Assembly: GCA_024180945.1 (NCBI GenBank)
Contig: JAKSGN010000033.1
Span: 372,001-436,000, forward strand
Source of the DNA: Macrophomina tecta
Taxonomy: Eukaryota > Ascomycota > Dothideomycetes > Botryosphaeriales > Botryosphaeriaceae
DNA length: 64,000 bases
Reading direction: 5' to 3'
The position numbers and the translations under genes were made by a program. This document shows, one piece after another, positions 34,281-45,920 of this stretch (position 1 is the first letter of the stretch; each line of letters starts with the position of its first letter). Under the pieces are notes generated by a model that saw only the letters and a program-made list of their open reading frames with translations, searched no databases and was not told where the DNA came from.

Positions 34281-36118
34281 CTACAGATCCAGGAGCAGAA
34301 GGCTAACCTCCAAGGCTTCAGTTCCCTTCTTCCACAAGGTACTGCCACTCAACATCCAGCCTTCGGGGCCCCACTCCACGCTCTTTATCCCGCTCGCTGC
34401 CATAGGAAGAGCTACCGACACATTTTCCGGCGTCTCGACGTACTCCAGGCTCACGACGCTCACCAGCATCTTTCCCGCACTCTCCAAAACCCACGCGCTC
34501 GCATCGACCCTCTCCCGCCCCGTCACCTCCAGCGCTTCAGTCTTGGCACCCAGCAGCGTAGCGCTCACATCCCCACCTGTCAACACGCCCGCGAGCTTGC
34601 TTGTAACGTCAGCCAAGTCCGGCTGAGTCGGCCACGTCCACGCCACGATCCCCTTGGCCCCATGATTGATGCTAAGCACCGCCATCACGGCCTCCTCGCC
34701 AGCTGTCGGGTACCGCGCCCAGAAGGTCTCGTTGCCGAAAGCCTGCGGCACCCCCCAGAAGCCCTTGGGCTCCTGGCCCAGCCAGGTCTGGTAGTTGCGG
34801 AAGACGTCGAGACGGGTGGACACGTCCTCGAAGCGGCCGTCGCAGTCGTCGCAGCCGCAGCAGCCGTAGGTGGCGTTGCAGACGGTGCCGTAGGGCGTTG
34901 AGAAGGACGTGTTGACGGAGATGGGGTAGGGGTCGCTGAGGATGATGTCCGCGCCCGACGAGTAGGGCCCGTAGTGGAAGTTGAAGCAGTTGAGGCAGAG
35001 CGAGACGGGGTGGTAGGGGTCCAGCGTCTTGATCAGGTCGTACGTGTCCTTCGTCGCGTTGAGCGTGTCGCTCTGGCCGTCGGGCTCGTCGCCGGTGTAG
35101 TACAGCAGCAGGGATTTCCGCGCCTTGAGCATGGAAACCTGCTCGTGCACGGAGCTGAGGTTCTTGTAGGTCCAGCGCATGTCGTACATGACCCAGAGCT
35201 GCAGCTCGTCGCAGATGTCGAGGAAGGCGTTGAACTCGGTGAAGTTGAAGGCCTGGTTGGCGAGTCCGGCGTTGGGGACGACGTGGATGATGTTGTAGCC
35301 GTATGTCTTGAACAGCCGCGTGTTATCCACCAAATCCTTCTCCAGCCAGCCATCCCAGGACACGTAGAAAGAATATGGAATGATTCCCGTAAAGGCGGAG
35401 GAATTAGAGAGGTAGTCCTGCACATAAATGCCGCCATACAGCCGGTCGAGCTTCGCGACGCTGCCGCCGTCGGAGCGCGAGGGCAGGTAATACAGCTGTG
35501 TCGTCGCGACGTAGGACTGGTTTCCATCGCGCGAGGCGCCCGTCAACGTGATATTATATGGTTCCGACCGCGCTTCCAGACTGCTCAGCGAAAAGACATA
35601 CTCGCTGCCCGTGCTGTTGACCGAAACATTGCTGTTCGAGACCAATGGGAGCCCATTCTCGGTGACAGATATGTCAACATAGAGATGAGAGAAAGTAGAG
35701 GTCGCGTTGGTCTCCTTATTGAACACGTAGGGGTAGTAGGGCTCGCCGTTGGTGTGCGACAGAGCGGCATCAACGACGAAGCTGGCCGAGGCCTCGTCGG
35801 CAGTGTAGATGTGCATGCGCGGGTACACCTGGACGTTGAGGAGCGGATCCTCAGAGCGCGGAGGCTCTTCCAGCCATCCGCCGGGCTCGAAGCTGGCATT
35901 GCTGCAGATGATGCGTCGTCAATAGGCTTGGTCTGGCTGGCATTGACGTATGGGGCTGCAGCGCCAGCTCGGGCGCGGCGCCTGGGCCTTGAAGCTTACC
36001 TGGCTCGATAGGCCTTGCCGCACCAAATGTCGACTCCAGGTGGGGCGTTGAACAGCGCGTCGGTGGCCGCAATTGCGCGTGCCTGGAGGAGGCCGAGCAG
36101 CAAGATCAGGAGTTGCAT
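34281..36118 (-). CDS. Secreted glycoside-hydrolase-like protein (579 aa)
   Basis: Exon 1 is 36118-36000 and exon 2 is 35901-34281, joined over a 98-bp intron (35902-35999). Residues 1-18 (MQLLILLLGLLQARAIAA) are a signal peptide, and there are many N-glycosylation sequons, so the protein is secreted. The second half resembles a TIM-barrel glycosidase: YNIIHVVPN, MYDMRW, LLYYTGDEPDG, DIILSDPYPIS and IVAWTW lie at the spacing of barrel strands. The acidic GDEP motif is a candidate catalytic site. A cysteine-rich loop (CNATYGCCGCDDCDG) is unusual. I cannot assign a CAZy family or substrate. The minus-strand frame is chosen because signal peptide, intron and sequons agree with it. Confidence 0.85.
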
Positions 36119-37092
36119 GATTGACAGGGACGTTTCAGCGTGCCGGAACACGAGACGAGACGGGGTCAGAAGCACGAGTTGTCAGGACTCAAGGCAGACT
36201 CGTGCTTTTCAAATGCGCGAGATTGCGCGGCTGCCATATCGTGCCCATGGCCCGCGGCTGTATACCGAGATACTGCGGTTGCATCGGGGAGTTACACGGT
36301 GCTCTTTCGGACGAGACATCGGAGGAGAGCTGGCGAGTGGAGTGGGGGAGGAAGCTACGCTGGACGGGCTTTTTGCCGGCACTGCGTCAGGGGAAGCAGT
36401 GTTTAAGGTTTGGTGCGGAGCTGCGGGCGAGCTTCTCGAGAAAATGAGGGGAGGCAAGATAGGCCGGCGAATGATAAGGGAGGGAGAAAGTGGGAGGAGA
36501 GGGGAAAGAGAGTGACATAAGCGAGGCTTCATGGCTCCAGCCGCCTACCCGACGAAACGCCCGCGAAGTGCGATCAGCGGCTGATGCAGGCCCGTGACAG
36601 CGCAGTTTGTTCCTGGAGATCACCCGCTGCGCCGTCCTGGGGTTGCAGATGAGCTGCCTCGTGACCCCCTGATGGCCACTCACCGCTCCGCCTTGCCCCC
36701 GGTGCCCATCGCCTCCTCCGCCAGTTTGCCCGTTTCCGCACCAGGCGCATCCTCGAATGACCGCATCACTTGTCGCTCATCTGTCGCCAAGGGAACGGAG
36801 CGTCCCAAGCCAAGGCTCCCGCTGCGGGTGCTGAGGAGCGGCGGCGCAGCAGCCGTCCACTGGCGCTGCCTGCCTCACACACCCACTATGTCATATCAGC
36901 TCCACCGATGCGCCTCCGACCTGCCGCAGCCTGCTCCAGCTGCCTCGTTTGCCCAGCTACAAAACGCTTTGCCTCCTCGCCCGCGTGCTATGCTGCTTGT
37001 ATTGCCTCCCATCTGACCTGTCCTGCGCCTGAGACCTGCCGCCGCCTGACTGCGCGTGCTGCTGCCTTTTCCCAACTCTCCATATAACAATC
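36119..37092. promoter_or_regulatory. Divergent promoter region
   Basis: The 974 bp between two divergent start codons must hold both promoters. A CT/CA-rich, pyrimidine-biased stretch precedes the plus-strand ATG at 37093, as is common in fungal promoters. I see no distinct TATA box. Confidence 0.5.
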
Positions 37093-38337
37093 ATGGCCGT
37101 CCAGTATGCTCGCGATGCCTTCTGGCAGTCGCTGGGCTACACTCTCGAAGAAACCGAAGGCGATCGCGAGCTCAGACAAACGTGCAAATTTGCCGAATTC
37201 GAAGCCACCATGCCGCACATTCCAAACCGCCTGCGCGACATCTCCCTGGTGGACAACTTCGCCTCATATCTGGGCAAGCGCAACCCCTTGGCGCGCCCCA
37301 TCGACCCGGAGAAGCACGTCATCTGGCTCCAGGACAACACAGCCTACCGGCCGAAGAGCTCCAATGACGGAGTGTGGGAGGCTGAGTTTGTGTGCGCGTA
37401 CTTTGTGAAGAACAGTGGCAAGGACTGGGGGAGAGTGGTGGCCGACATTGCTGAGAAGGCTGGCTTGGGAGAGGGTGACGAGGCGGAGGCCACCATCGCG
37501 AAGCGCTTGGAACCGTGGATGGACGCCGTCTTGCCCTCCCACACTGTCAGGATCAACATCGGCGGCATGCACATCGAGACGCTCGGCCCTAGCGATAGGA
37601 GCGGCGTCAGCAAGACTCTGATCCGCACCAAGGGCCGCCACGATGACGGCGAGAGGGTCACATCCCACGCCATCGCCATCGACACCCGTCACATGACCAC
37701 CACTTTCGCCGAGCCCCAGGGCTGGGCCGTCATTTCCGACGTCGACGACACCATCAAGATCACCCAGACTCCTTCTCCATCCGGCATCCTTCGCAGTACC
37801 TTTGTGGACGAGCCAACGCCTGTTCCAGGAATGCCCGAGCTGTATTCTCACATCCACAACGCCTTTGGTAACCCTCCCTTCTGGTACCTCAGCGCCAGCC
37901 CTTACAATCTCTATCCCTTTCTGCGCGAGTTCCGGTCACAATACTACCCCGAAGGTCCTTTACTGCTCCGAAATGCTTCCTGGATGGACCTGGCCGGCTT
38001 CCTCATTGCTCTCACAGCAGGTACCCAGGCATACAAGACGGCCCGTATGCGCGAGATCCACAGAATGTTCCCGGAAAGGAGGTTCATCCTGATCGGTGAC
38101 AGCACTCAAAGCGACCCCGAGGCTTACGGCGAAATCTGCAGGGAATTTCCAGGCTGGATTAGAGCAATTTTTATCCGGAGGGTCACTGGTGTCGCGGATA
38201 TCGACAAGACGTCCAAGAACTCGCCCGAGAGATTCGGAAAGGCCTTTGACGGGATTGACAAGTCAATCTGGGCCGTATTCGACAAACCGGAGGAAATTTA
38301 TCAGAAGCTCGATCGCCTGGTCAAGGAAATGCCGTAA
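37093..38337 (+). CDS. APP1-type phosphatidate phosphatase domain protein (414 aa)
   Basis: An intronless frame with the DUF2183/APP1 catalytic domain, a HAD-like phosphatase fold that in yeast App1 dephosphorylates phosphatidic acid at cortical actin patches. The catalytic DxDxT motif is ISDVDDTIK (Asp 216, Asp 218, Thr 220). Later blocks typical of the family follow: PGMPELY, FWYLSASPYNLYPFLREF, RRFILIGDSTQSDPEAYGEI. The N-terminal 200 residues contain a fungal-type extension with IGGMHIETLGPSDRSGVSKT. The domain is complete, and there is no signal peptide. Substrate by family analogy only. Confidence 0.9.
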   Translation: MAVQYARDAFWQSLGYTLEETEGDRELRQTCKFAEFEATMPHIPNRLRDISLVDNFASYLGKRNPLARPIDPEKHVIWLQDNTAYRPKSSNDGVWEAEFVCAYFVKNSGKDWGRVVADIAEKAGLGEGDEAEATIAKRLEPWMDAVLPSHTVRINIGGMHIETLGPSDRSGVSKTLIRTKGRHDDGERVTSHAIAIDTRHMTTTFAEPQGWAVISDVDDTIKITQTPSPSGILRSTFVDEPTPVPGMPELYSHIHNAFGNPPFWYLSASPYNLYPFLREFRSQYYPEGPLLLRNASWMDLAGFLIALTAGTQAYKTARMREIHRMFPERRFILIGDSTQSDPEAYGEICREFPGWIRAIFIRRVTGVADIDKTSKNSPERFGKAFDGIDKSIWAVFDKPEEIYQKLDRLVKEMP

Positions 38338-38730
38338 ATCTCTGGCTTTCGTGCGTTGGGTGGTCTTTTCGGGATGTGGCGAGCCACGGCGCGACAAAGA
38401 AGCATCGACGTTTCGACGTGTCGTACCTTTTGCATTTCGAAATGTTCCTTCCCTACGGATGGATATACCGCTACGTCGCTGTGGCTACGGAGGATACACT
38501 TGCGTGCTTCCTTACGTCTTACTGTTTCGTTTTTTCTTGCTCCCGGCAGCATGGCGCTCACGTGCACGAACTCAACATTCATCTATTCTTTGTAGTTTTG
38601 GTTGTTCTAGTCCCATTCTTATATTTTCGTTACCCCCCGCAATAGTTACCATCGATACCCTCAATCAGCTCAAGCAGCCTTTCAACTCGCTCTAGTAACA
38701 AAACATATTCCCATTCATCATCCCGAAGCT
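38338..38730. other. Convergent 3' region
   Basis: 393 bp between two convergent genes, holding both 3' UTRs. T-rich stretches occur near 38530-38640; no gene is seen. Confidence 0.6.
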
Positions 38731-40849
38731 TTACCATTTGGTCCAAATCCAACCCATTATCCACACCATGGTAGCCACCCATAAGAACAAAATTAGTCCT
38801 ACGATTGTTAATATCTTTCTCCTTTCGCGAATCTCTGTCTCAGTCATAGTAATTCCTCTCTTGCAGTTCTCGCTCCATTCAGCCAGCATACCCACGTAAT
38901 CATGCGGCCCGTATGAGGAGAACACCTCTTTCACCAGATTCGCCTTCCTCCAGCTTCTCAGGCCTAGCTCCGATACCATAAGGTCGATTAGCGGCACAGA
39001 ATCAAAGAAAAGGTCTGGCACTACGGCACCGAAGCCGTGTGGATACCGCCAGAGACCGTAGCGAGCATGAAGGATCGACTCGTACTTGACGCGGGCACTG
39101 ATCTCTGCGCGAGCCTGTTCTGCTGGGTTATCGACATCGACGGAGCCCTTCTCGATAGCCGGGGTAGACAATCTGGGGGTAGGCGCAGCGAATGCAGAAT
39201 GTGTGGCAGGCTCGAGGTGAGGTAACTGATTGGAGAAGAATGCAGACAACCAAAGGGCCTGAATCTCTGCAATCATGGCCGTTACAGGTGTCCTCACGAC
39301 TCCTGAAAATGCCAGGGTGCGGGTGTGGATTCTCGACGGCGGAACCATGAACCGGTACAGTGCATATGGCCCTTCCGTCGTCTTCGCCGCTGGGTCTACG
39401 GGCTCGTACGGTTCATTTCTGCGGCGAGGCAGTCGGGCTGGAGCTGGTTGGTCTTTTAACCGGGGCATGGCCTCCAGGATCTCTGCATCCGCGCGCGCCA
39501 CCAGCGCCTTATCTTCCTCGCTCGTCTCTCCAGGCAAGCGTGGCAGGCTGAGTTCAGCACTGATATCGACACCGTTGCGCATGAACTTGACCGGGGGCCG
39601 ATACTCCCACCCAGTGGCGCACACCACTGCCTCCACATGCTTCAGCACCTGCCCATCCCCCAGTCGGACCTCCTTCCGGTCCAAGGCCTCAATGTCCGCA
39701 AGATGCACGTCAATCCTACCCTGCCTTACAAGCTCATACACATCCGGGCCCGTGTAGTTTAACAATCCGCGCCGCGTCGCGATCCAGAAAATGTCGTGCC
39801 ACGGCCTCAGCCTCTCGGTCCCCGGGTGCCTCTCGAACCCGGCGGCTTTTTCAACAGCCGCCTGCATCACCCGGCGCTGGAAGCCATCCACAATCTTGCG
39901 GCCGACATGCGTCTTGTGCAAGATGTGCCGCACCCAGCCGAACCCGTCCGCGGAGCCCCAGATGCACGGGTGCAGAAAGGTTATGAGCCGCGTCTTGAGG
40001 AGCCCTTCGGCCTTGAGCTTGAGCGGGGACAAGGTGGGCGGGCCGAGCCAGCAGGGCCCGTGGCCGTCGGGGCGGATCACCCAGTGCACGTGCGCGCCGT
40101 GCGTGGCGTAGTGGTGGGCGGCGTCGGCGGCGGATTTGTTGGCTGAGAGGATGATGATGTTGTGCGGGCTGTTGCTCGAGGGGAGCGGAGTTGTTGATGC
40201 GGCGTGCTTGCCGAAATCGCGGACGTGGAAGATGGGAGAGTCGAATTTGGAGCGTTCCGGCAAGGAGGGGAGTTTGGGCGTCGTGGTCAGGCCTGTGGCA
40301 AGAACGAGCATACAGGCGTGGATCCGGCTCTGGTGTTTCTTGTTCCTGCCTTCCCCACCGGTACTCTCCACCGACAACGTCCACCCCTCGGCCCCCAAAT
40401 CCTCAGCCTCAACTACTCTCTCTCCGCATCGCACCCGCCCCGTCAGTCCGAAATTGGCTGCAAAATCCTCCAAGTATCGGCGCACGGTGTCGCCGGGGAT
40501 ATGGTCTCCGGCTTTGATCTCCGGATATCGCGGATTGCCCAGCATTGGATAGTCACTGAATTCGAAGTGGCCAGCCATGCTGTTCGTTTTGAGGCCAGGG
40601 TAAAGCCGTGACCTGGCCCAGACCCCACCAATCGTGGGTTGAGCATCGAGAATGAGAAGGTTCAGTTTCGGGTGGAGTTGCAGCTGGGTATGCGCGAGTG
40701 CCAGCCCGTGGAAGCCTGCAGGAGGGGGTTTGTGAGAGGTGGGTTCCTCCGAGGGGAGAATAATTGCTTGTGAAGAGCAAGAGAGGAGACAACGAAAAGA
40801 ACGCACCGGCTCCAACGATGACCATATCAAATCGGTCAATTTCCGCCAT
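38731..40849 (-). CDS. FAD-dependent monooxygenase (FMO/BVMO-like, 675 aa)
   Basis: Exon 1 is 40849-40807 and exon 2 is 40715-38731, joined over a 91-bp intron (40716-40806) that interrupts the FAD-binding loop: VIVGA|GFHGLALAHT gives GxGxxG. The following LLILDAQPTIGGVWARSRLYPGLKTNS and HFEFSDYPM are characteristic of flavin monooxygenases acting on heteroatoms or ketones with NADPH. The C-terminus is one hydrophobic helix (ILTIVGLILFLWVATMVWIM), suggesting membrane anchoring. An upstream ATG at 40932 in the exon-2 frame is rejected because only the spliced start creates the FAD motif. The NADPH-site equivalent reads SANKSAADAA, which departs from the usual GxGxSA. Substrate unknown. Confidence 0.9.
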
Positions 40850-43800
40850 CTTGAGGTGCACCGAGGAATACTCAGAGATGAGGCGAAGGTGTACCGCAAC
40901 GCAAGACCATTCAGCCACAAAGGTACACTCAAGTGACTTGAGTTGAGTGCGAGTGGTATTATGTTTGCTCGAGAGCAACGTCCAAGCTATTTCTCTTAAG
41001 TAGGAACGACGAAAACAAATGAAGTTGGCCCCTGTGGCGTTATGGCACGCTAGATTGGTGGAAGCACCACACGACTATGGGAAAGGATGGAGGGGATATA
41101 TGAAAAGGGATGAAGGAGAAGGTATTAAATTCGCCGGCCAGAAGCTAGTAAGTGGAAGAGTCGCCGGCGCAAGGCGTCTGGGGAAATGGTCGGACGCGAA
41201 CTCAAAAAGAGGCTTTTGACATAACGTTCGGGATGCTTCTGGTTCTCAGCCACAAATCAGCCCACCACCCACTACGAGAGTTTTGGTAAGGCGTTTATCT
41301 TCCTCCGCCAAATCCTATGGCATAGACGCCGCTCTACCACCTCATCCACGACCGGGCTCAACTTTCGCTTGCTTACTTTTTCTGTCCCGCTCCCGTGCCC
41401 GATGGGTTGCAACTGAATACCAATCGGCACTGCACGCCTACCACACCTGCGGCTTATCTGCTGCATGCCCAGCCTTCTCCATGATGCCTTTGCGCATGCT
41501 AGGCCTTCTATGTACGAGGTCTGCCCCGCATGCGCGTGTAGTCATCCGCATCCCGTGCCTGCCCGCCCTCCGTTTTTTCTGTCATCCAACCCGAACGCGG
41601 TCGGTAGGCGAACCCACTGTCTGCTAATCACTATTACTATACAATTTCCCTCACCAATTCCACCGCTGCATGCCGCTCCATCGCCTCTCCCTACTTTCGC
41701 CCCTGCTGCGTGCCTCGCACCAACACCTCGACCTTTCGCGTGAATGGCAAAATGATCCTTACAAGCTAGCTTTCCACCGTGGAGTTGAGAAAGAAATTTT
41801 AGTTATGCTGTGGCAGGGACAACAGCAAGGGGGAAAGGCATTCCCCTTGTTGGCCTTTATGAAACTGCGCTAAGGAAGCCAAACGCACGAGGCCCGGCAC
41901 TTTCGCACTCAAACTGAACAATGCGGGGAAGAAACCCGAGCATGTCGACCAAATACCCCACCCATCTGCCGAACTGCCTCCGTGGCTTCCATTATCAATG
42001 TACCCTTCATCATCTCTCGTTGCCTCAACTGTGTTTTGCATTTTCCCCTCAGCATTCTTTTCCCAGACTCTCCTCTGTTCAACCGATGGACATCGAGAAC
42101 CGACTACGGGCGATTCGTATCCCAAACTGTTTATTAAGTCTTGACTACACGGCGTCCTGATGGAAGTAAATCAACACCTACTCCCATGGCCGGTGGAGCG
42201 GAGCCAAAAGCCTCAATCGATGCCTCGTCTATTCACTCTTGCAACGGCTGGCGTGGGATCTGATGCTGATCATTCCACAGTCATGGCATTCGGGATTAGC
42301 ATGCCCGTCCTCTTTTATGCATACCTCCTTATTCATGTTGCGCTGAGCTCTGCTGGAAGGAGAGGCTAAGTGAGCGGCCACTTCGTCACAGCAGCGCACT
42401 TCCTACGCAGAATTTTCAAGTTTTTCCCTAACGGACATATCTTAGGCGCAGGGATAGGGTTGGGTCGGAGTCGCTGGCCGATCTGCTAGATGTCTATTTT
42501 CTGAAACCCTGTAACCAAGTCAACGATTGCCATCGCTCGCGATCAAGACGTTATATCTGCACAATAATTTGCTCAAAGGTTGAATACTGAGCTGACTTTC
42601 CTGCACACCAGCTCGTCGTTCCAACTGGGCCTCGCCCATTCCAGGAACATGACAACAAGTCCAGGGCCTTAGACAGAAAGACGGCCAAGGACTGGGCGCC
42701 GGACGCGTGCGTGCGGATATGGAACCTGCAAGATTCTTTGCAGCGGAAAGTCGGAGCATCCATGATTCGGTCACCACCGACTTGCCTCCTAACACAGCGC
42801 CACGAAAATAAAGGAGCATTCAGAAGGACCGGCTGTGAGCTCCACATGCCTACGCAAACTACTCATACCGGGATGCCTTCAGAGATTGGCATCGAGCTCA
42901 CGTCAGCTCGTGGGCCAAAGCGGGGCGGCCTTCGGAGTCCGGCCTTGGGCGAGACGGATGCGACTGCGGTGTGTGAACATCTTCGCGCAAAAAGTCGCCG
43001 TGACTGATTTTTTGACTTGAGCTCTCAGCTACTGATTCGAGTTACTCTGGACGGTGAAGACCGTCCCACCAATCGGACCCCGAGCTCGGCCATGGCTCAG
43101 CCACCGGTTCTGGCTATTACGTGCAGCCGCCGCGAGAAGATGTCCGTGGTGTCAAGCCCAGGCGACTACTCTCGTCGCCGGCTGGGCAGCCGCGTTGTTG
43201 ACCGCACGAGGTTCTGGGCGCTCTATATTTGAATCTCCTCTGCAGCGGCTACCGGAATTGAACAGCAGTTCGTACCGCCATACCGCATAGAGAAAGGACC
43301 CTACAGCCAAACAGGTAGTAGCCAAGAGAATAAGGAAGCACATTGAAACGCGAGCCGCCGCCAAGCCGGAAGCGCGCAAACCCACGGCAGGCTTGGCGGG
43401 GAGGAATTGCCAAAGAGCTATAGTGCCTTTCGGAGGTGTTGACTACGTTGCAACACGGAAAACACCCAGCTACCGGAATGCTGTCAAGCCCAAAGAGAAA
43501 AGGCGCGGGGATGTCCGGTTCGAAGGAGCACTGGTGGATGTACTCTTTGCGTCAAGCAGGGCGGTTGCCGGACGTCGCTCAATCCTTTGCCGCGCGTCAA
43601 CTGGGGTCCCATAATGGACAAACCGTTTGTGCGGCGGAGGACGGGGCCCGTTTTGTTTCCCTCATGCAAGCCGCCATCGGAGGCGCACGGAAGGGGGGTG
43701 AAACACAACTCCACCCCCGTCACCAGGGTGCAGTGCCGCGCACTCCCCCTGTTTGCATCGAACACCCACAGCACTCCCAAACTCCGAGCATCCAACGGGG

Positions 43801-44441
43801 CTGAAATTTCCCGTCTCTCGCGAACCTCGCCGGCTGCCGACAGGCGCTAGCAATGTCGCCTATTAGGGATGGAACTGCACCGGAGGCCGGTCCGCCAGCA
43901 GGGTGGCACGCGGACCAGTGCAAGGGCGGAGGGAGATCTTTGCAAAAGTCCACCAAACAAAGCCTGCACTCAAGCTCATCCCCAATATGAAACCAGCCCT
44001 AGGCGAAAGCTTGGCCGACACTCATATTTGCGGGGTTGCGCGACTGGAGCGTTTCACAGCGCGGCCATGGCGTCCTCGGCCTTATCCCCATCCAGCTACT
44101 CTCCCGCGTGTTGATGAACACACCAGAATGTCTTACACCGGGAATTATACGTATTTTCCACACTTTGCACCAATAGCGGGCGTCCCGACCCCGAGACCAA
44201 CCTCCGTAGCCGGCTGAGGCTCTCCCCCTGCAAGGGATGTACCGTCACTACGATGTTTCGGCGGCTGTACCGAGTATATATAAACTTCTGCCGCCGGTTG
44301 TTGATCATTTACATCCTCAGCGAGCATTCCCGGCCAGGCGCCTCTTGTTGAACACTGTCCAGTCCTTCACTCCTCTCCTTCCACCCGCAACCCGGTCTTT
44401 TTCCTTTTGCCATTCCAATTGCGTCAACCGTCCATCACAAC
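40850..44441. other. Long intergenic region between divergent genes
   Basis: 3.6 kb without a supported gene. Many short frames overlap on all strands with no recognisable domain. The left end is the promoter of the FAD monooxygenase, the right end that of the pectin methylesterase (TATA box at 44275-44284). The middle has normal composition and no RIP signature, so it is not an obvious dead transposon. Confidence 0.5.
44275..44284 (+). promoter_or_regulatory. TATA box of the pectin methylesterase gene
   Basis: TATATATAAA lies 158 bp before the ATG at 44442, followed by a pyrimidine-rich stretch (about 44360-44400) as expected near a fungal transcription start. Confidence 0.6.
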
Positions 44442-45422
44442 ATGCCTCGCCTCGCCAGCCTCCTCGCCCTTGCAAGCCCAGTGCTTGCCCTGACCTCCCC
44501 TCCGTCAGGCGCCCTCACCGTCGGCTCCAGCGGCAAGTACTCGACCATCCAGGACGCCGTCGACGCGCTCAGCACCAGCTCCTCGTCGGCCCAGACCATC
44601 TTCATCTACCAGGGCACCTACAAGGAGCAAGTCGTGATCCCGAAGCTATCGGGCGCCCTCACCATCTACGGCTATTCGAAGGACGAATCGTCGTACAGCG
44701 GCAACACCGTGACCATCAGCGCGGGCAAGTCGCAGGCCGACGGCCTCTCCAACGACGGCACCGCCACCCTCGCCGTCCACACGGGCAACATCAAGGTCTA
44801 CAACATCAACGTCGCCAACACGTACGGCTCCGGCTCGCAGGCCGTCGCGCTGTCGGCCTACGCCAGCGGCAACCACGGCTACTACGGCGTCAAGCTCACG
44901 GGTTTCCAAGACACGCTCCTGGCGCAGGAGGGCAATCAGGTCTACGCCAACTCGTACATCGAGGGCGCGACCGATTTCATTTTCGGCCAGAAGGCCGTCG
45001 CGTGGTTTGAGAACTGCGACCTGCGCATCGCCTCGGCCTCGCTCGGCTACGTGACGGCCAACGGCCGCGACAGCAGCTCCAACCCCTCCTACTACGTCAT
45101 CAACAACTCGACCGTCGCCGCCGCCGACGGCGCCACCGTCAAGAGCGGCGGCATCTACCTCGGCCGCCCCTGGCGCAACTACGCCCGCGTCGTCTTCCAG
45201 GAGACCAGCCTGTCCAACATCATCAACAGCGCCGGCTGGGTCCAGTGGGGCAGCAGCGACCCCCGCACCGACAATGTCGACTTCGCCGAGTACAAAAACT
45301 CGGGCGCCGGCGCCTCTACCAGCGGCCGTGCTAGCTTTTCCAAGCAGTTGAGCAGCCCCGTCAGCATCTCGGAAGTCTTGGGCAGCAACTACGCCGACTG
45401 GATCGACACCAGCTACTTCTAA
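44442..45422 (+). CDS. Pectin methylesterase, secreted (CE8, 326 aa)
   Basis: Removes methyl ester groups from homogalacturonan in plant cell walls, releasing methanol and preparing pectin for lyases and polygalacturonases. Residues 1-17 (MPRLASLLALASPVLAL) are a signal peptide. The right-handed beta-helix domain starts at YSTIQDAVDAL. Catalytic and signature blocks are GFQDTLLA (about 152-159, first Asp), GATDFIFG (about 175-182, second Asp) and LGRPW (about 241, Arg/Trp). Length is normal for fungal enzymes and there is no intron. Strong GC bias at third positions suggests good expression. It fits a plant-associated lifestyle. Confidence 0.96.
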   Translation: MPRLASLLALASPVLALTSPPSGALTVGSSGKYSTIQDAVDALSTSSSSAQTIFIYQGTYKEQVVIPKLSGALTIYGYSKDESSYSGNTVTISAGKSQADGLSNDGTATLAVHTGNIKVYNINVANTYGSGSQAVALSAYASGNHGYYGVKLTGFQDTLLAQEGNQVYANSYIEGATDFIFGQKAVAWFENCDLRIASASLGYVTANGRDSSSNPSYYVINNSTVAAADGATVKSGGIYLGRPWRNYARVVFQETSLSNIINSAGWVQWGSSDPRTDNVDFAEYKNSGAGASTSGRASFSKQLSSPVSISEVLGSNYADWIDTSYF

Positions 45423-45920
45423 ACGCGTGAGGCTTCGCTAATGTCGGTTGAATCGGATGGATGCGGGATGTAGCATGCAACGAACCGGCAGGACTGTTTT
45501 AACTTTCTAATGTGGATATTTTTGTCTCTCGGACAAATATAAAATAAGCTTTCTGGAGTGACTTTTGATGAACCGAGATTTCCAGCCTTGAGCTTAGCGT
45601 GTCTTGTGTACCATAATACAATCCATATTTGATCCATGCAGTGCGTAAACTCTCAAACCAGCGAGCCGGTTCTTCCACAATAGAACAAATCCGCCGGAGC
45701 CCTAACATGCTCCAGTTTGGGGTCGTCCGCTGTGGCGAGTACATGGCCCCTTTACTCTCGCCAATTCGACACAAGAGAATTGTGGAAGAAGTGAAATATT
45801 GCCCTGTATTTTGCATCGGCAGGTACTTGAGTTAGTCGCCCAGGACTTTGCCATCATGCCATAGGACACGTCTGACGGCAGAGTACGGAAATTCTCCGCC
45901 TGGGTGTCCAACGGAAAACT
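45423..45920. other. Convergent 3' region
   Basis: 498 bp between the convergent pectin methylesterase and Rdh54-like genes. AT-rich around 45500-45560, consistent with a polyadenylation region; no gene seen. Confidence 0.6.

Noticed and set aside
34974..36011. 345-codon frame on the plus strand opposite the glycoside-hydrolase-like gene
   Set aside because: It is valine/arginine-rich with no domain, and the minus strand has a signal peptide, intron and sequons; the plus frame is a mirror of GC-rich coding DNA.
41019..44220. Several 60-120 codon frames in the long intergenic region
   Set aside because: They overlap on both strands, lack domains and start contexts, and match expectation for GC-rich DNA.
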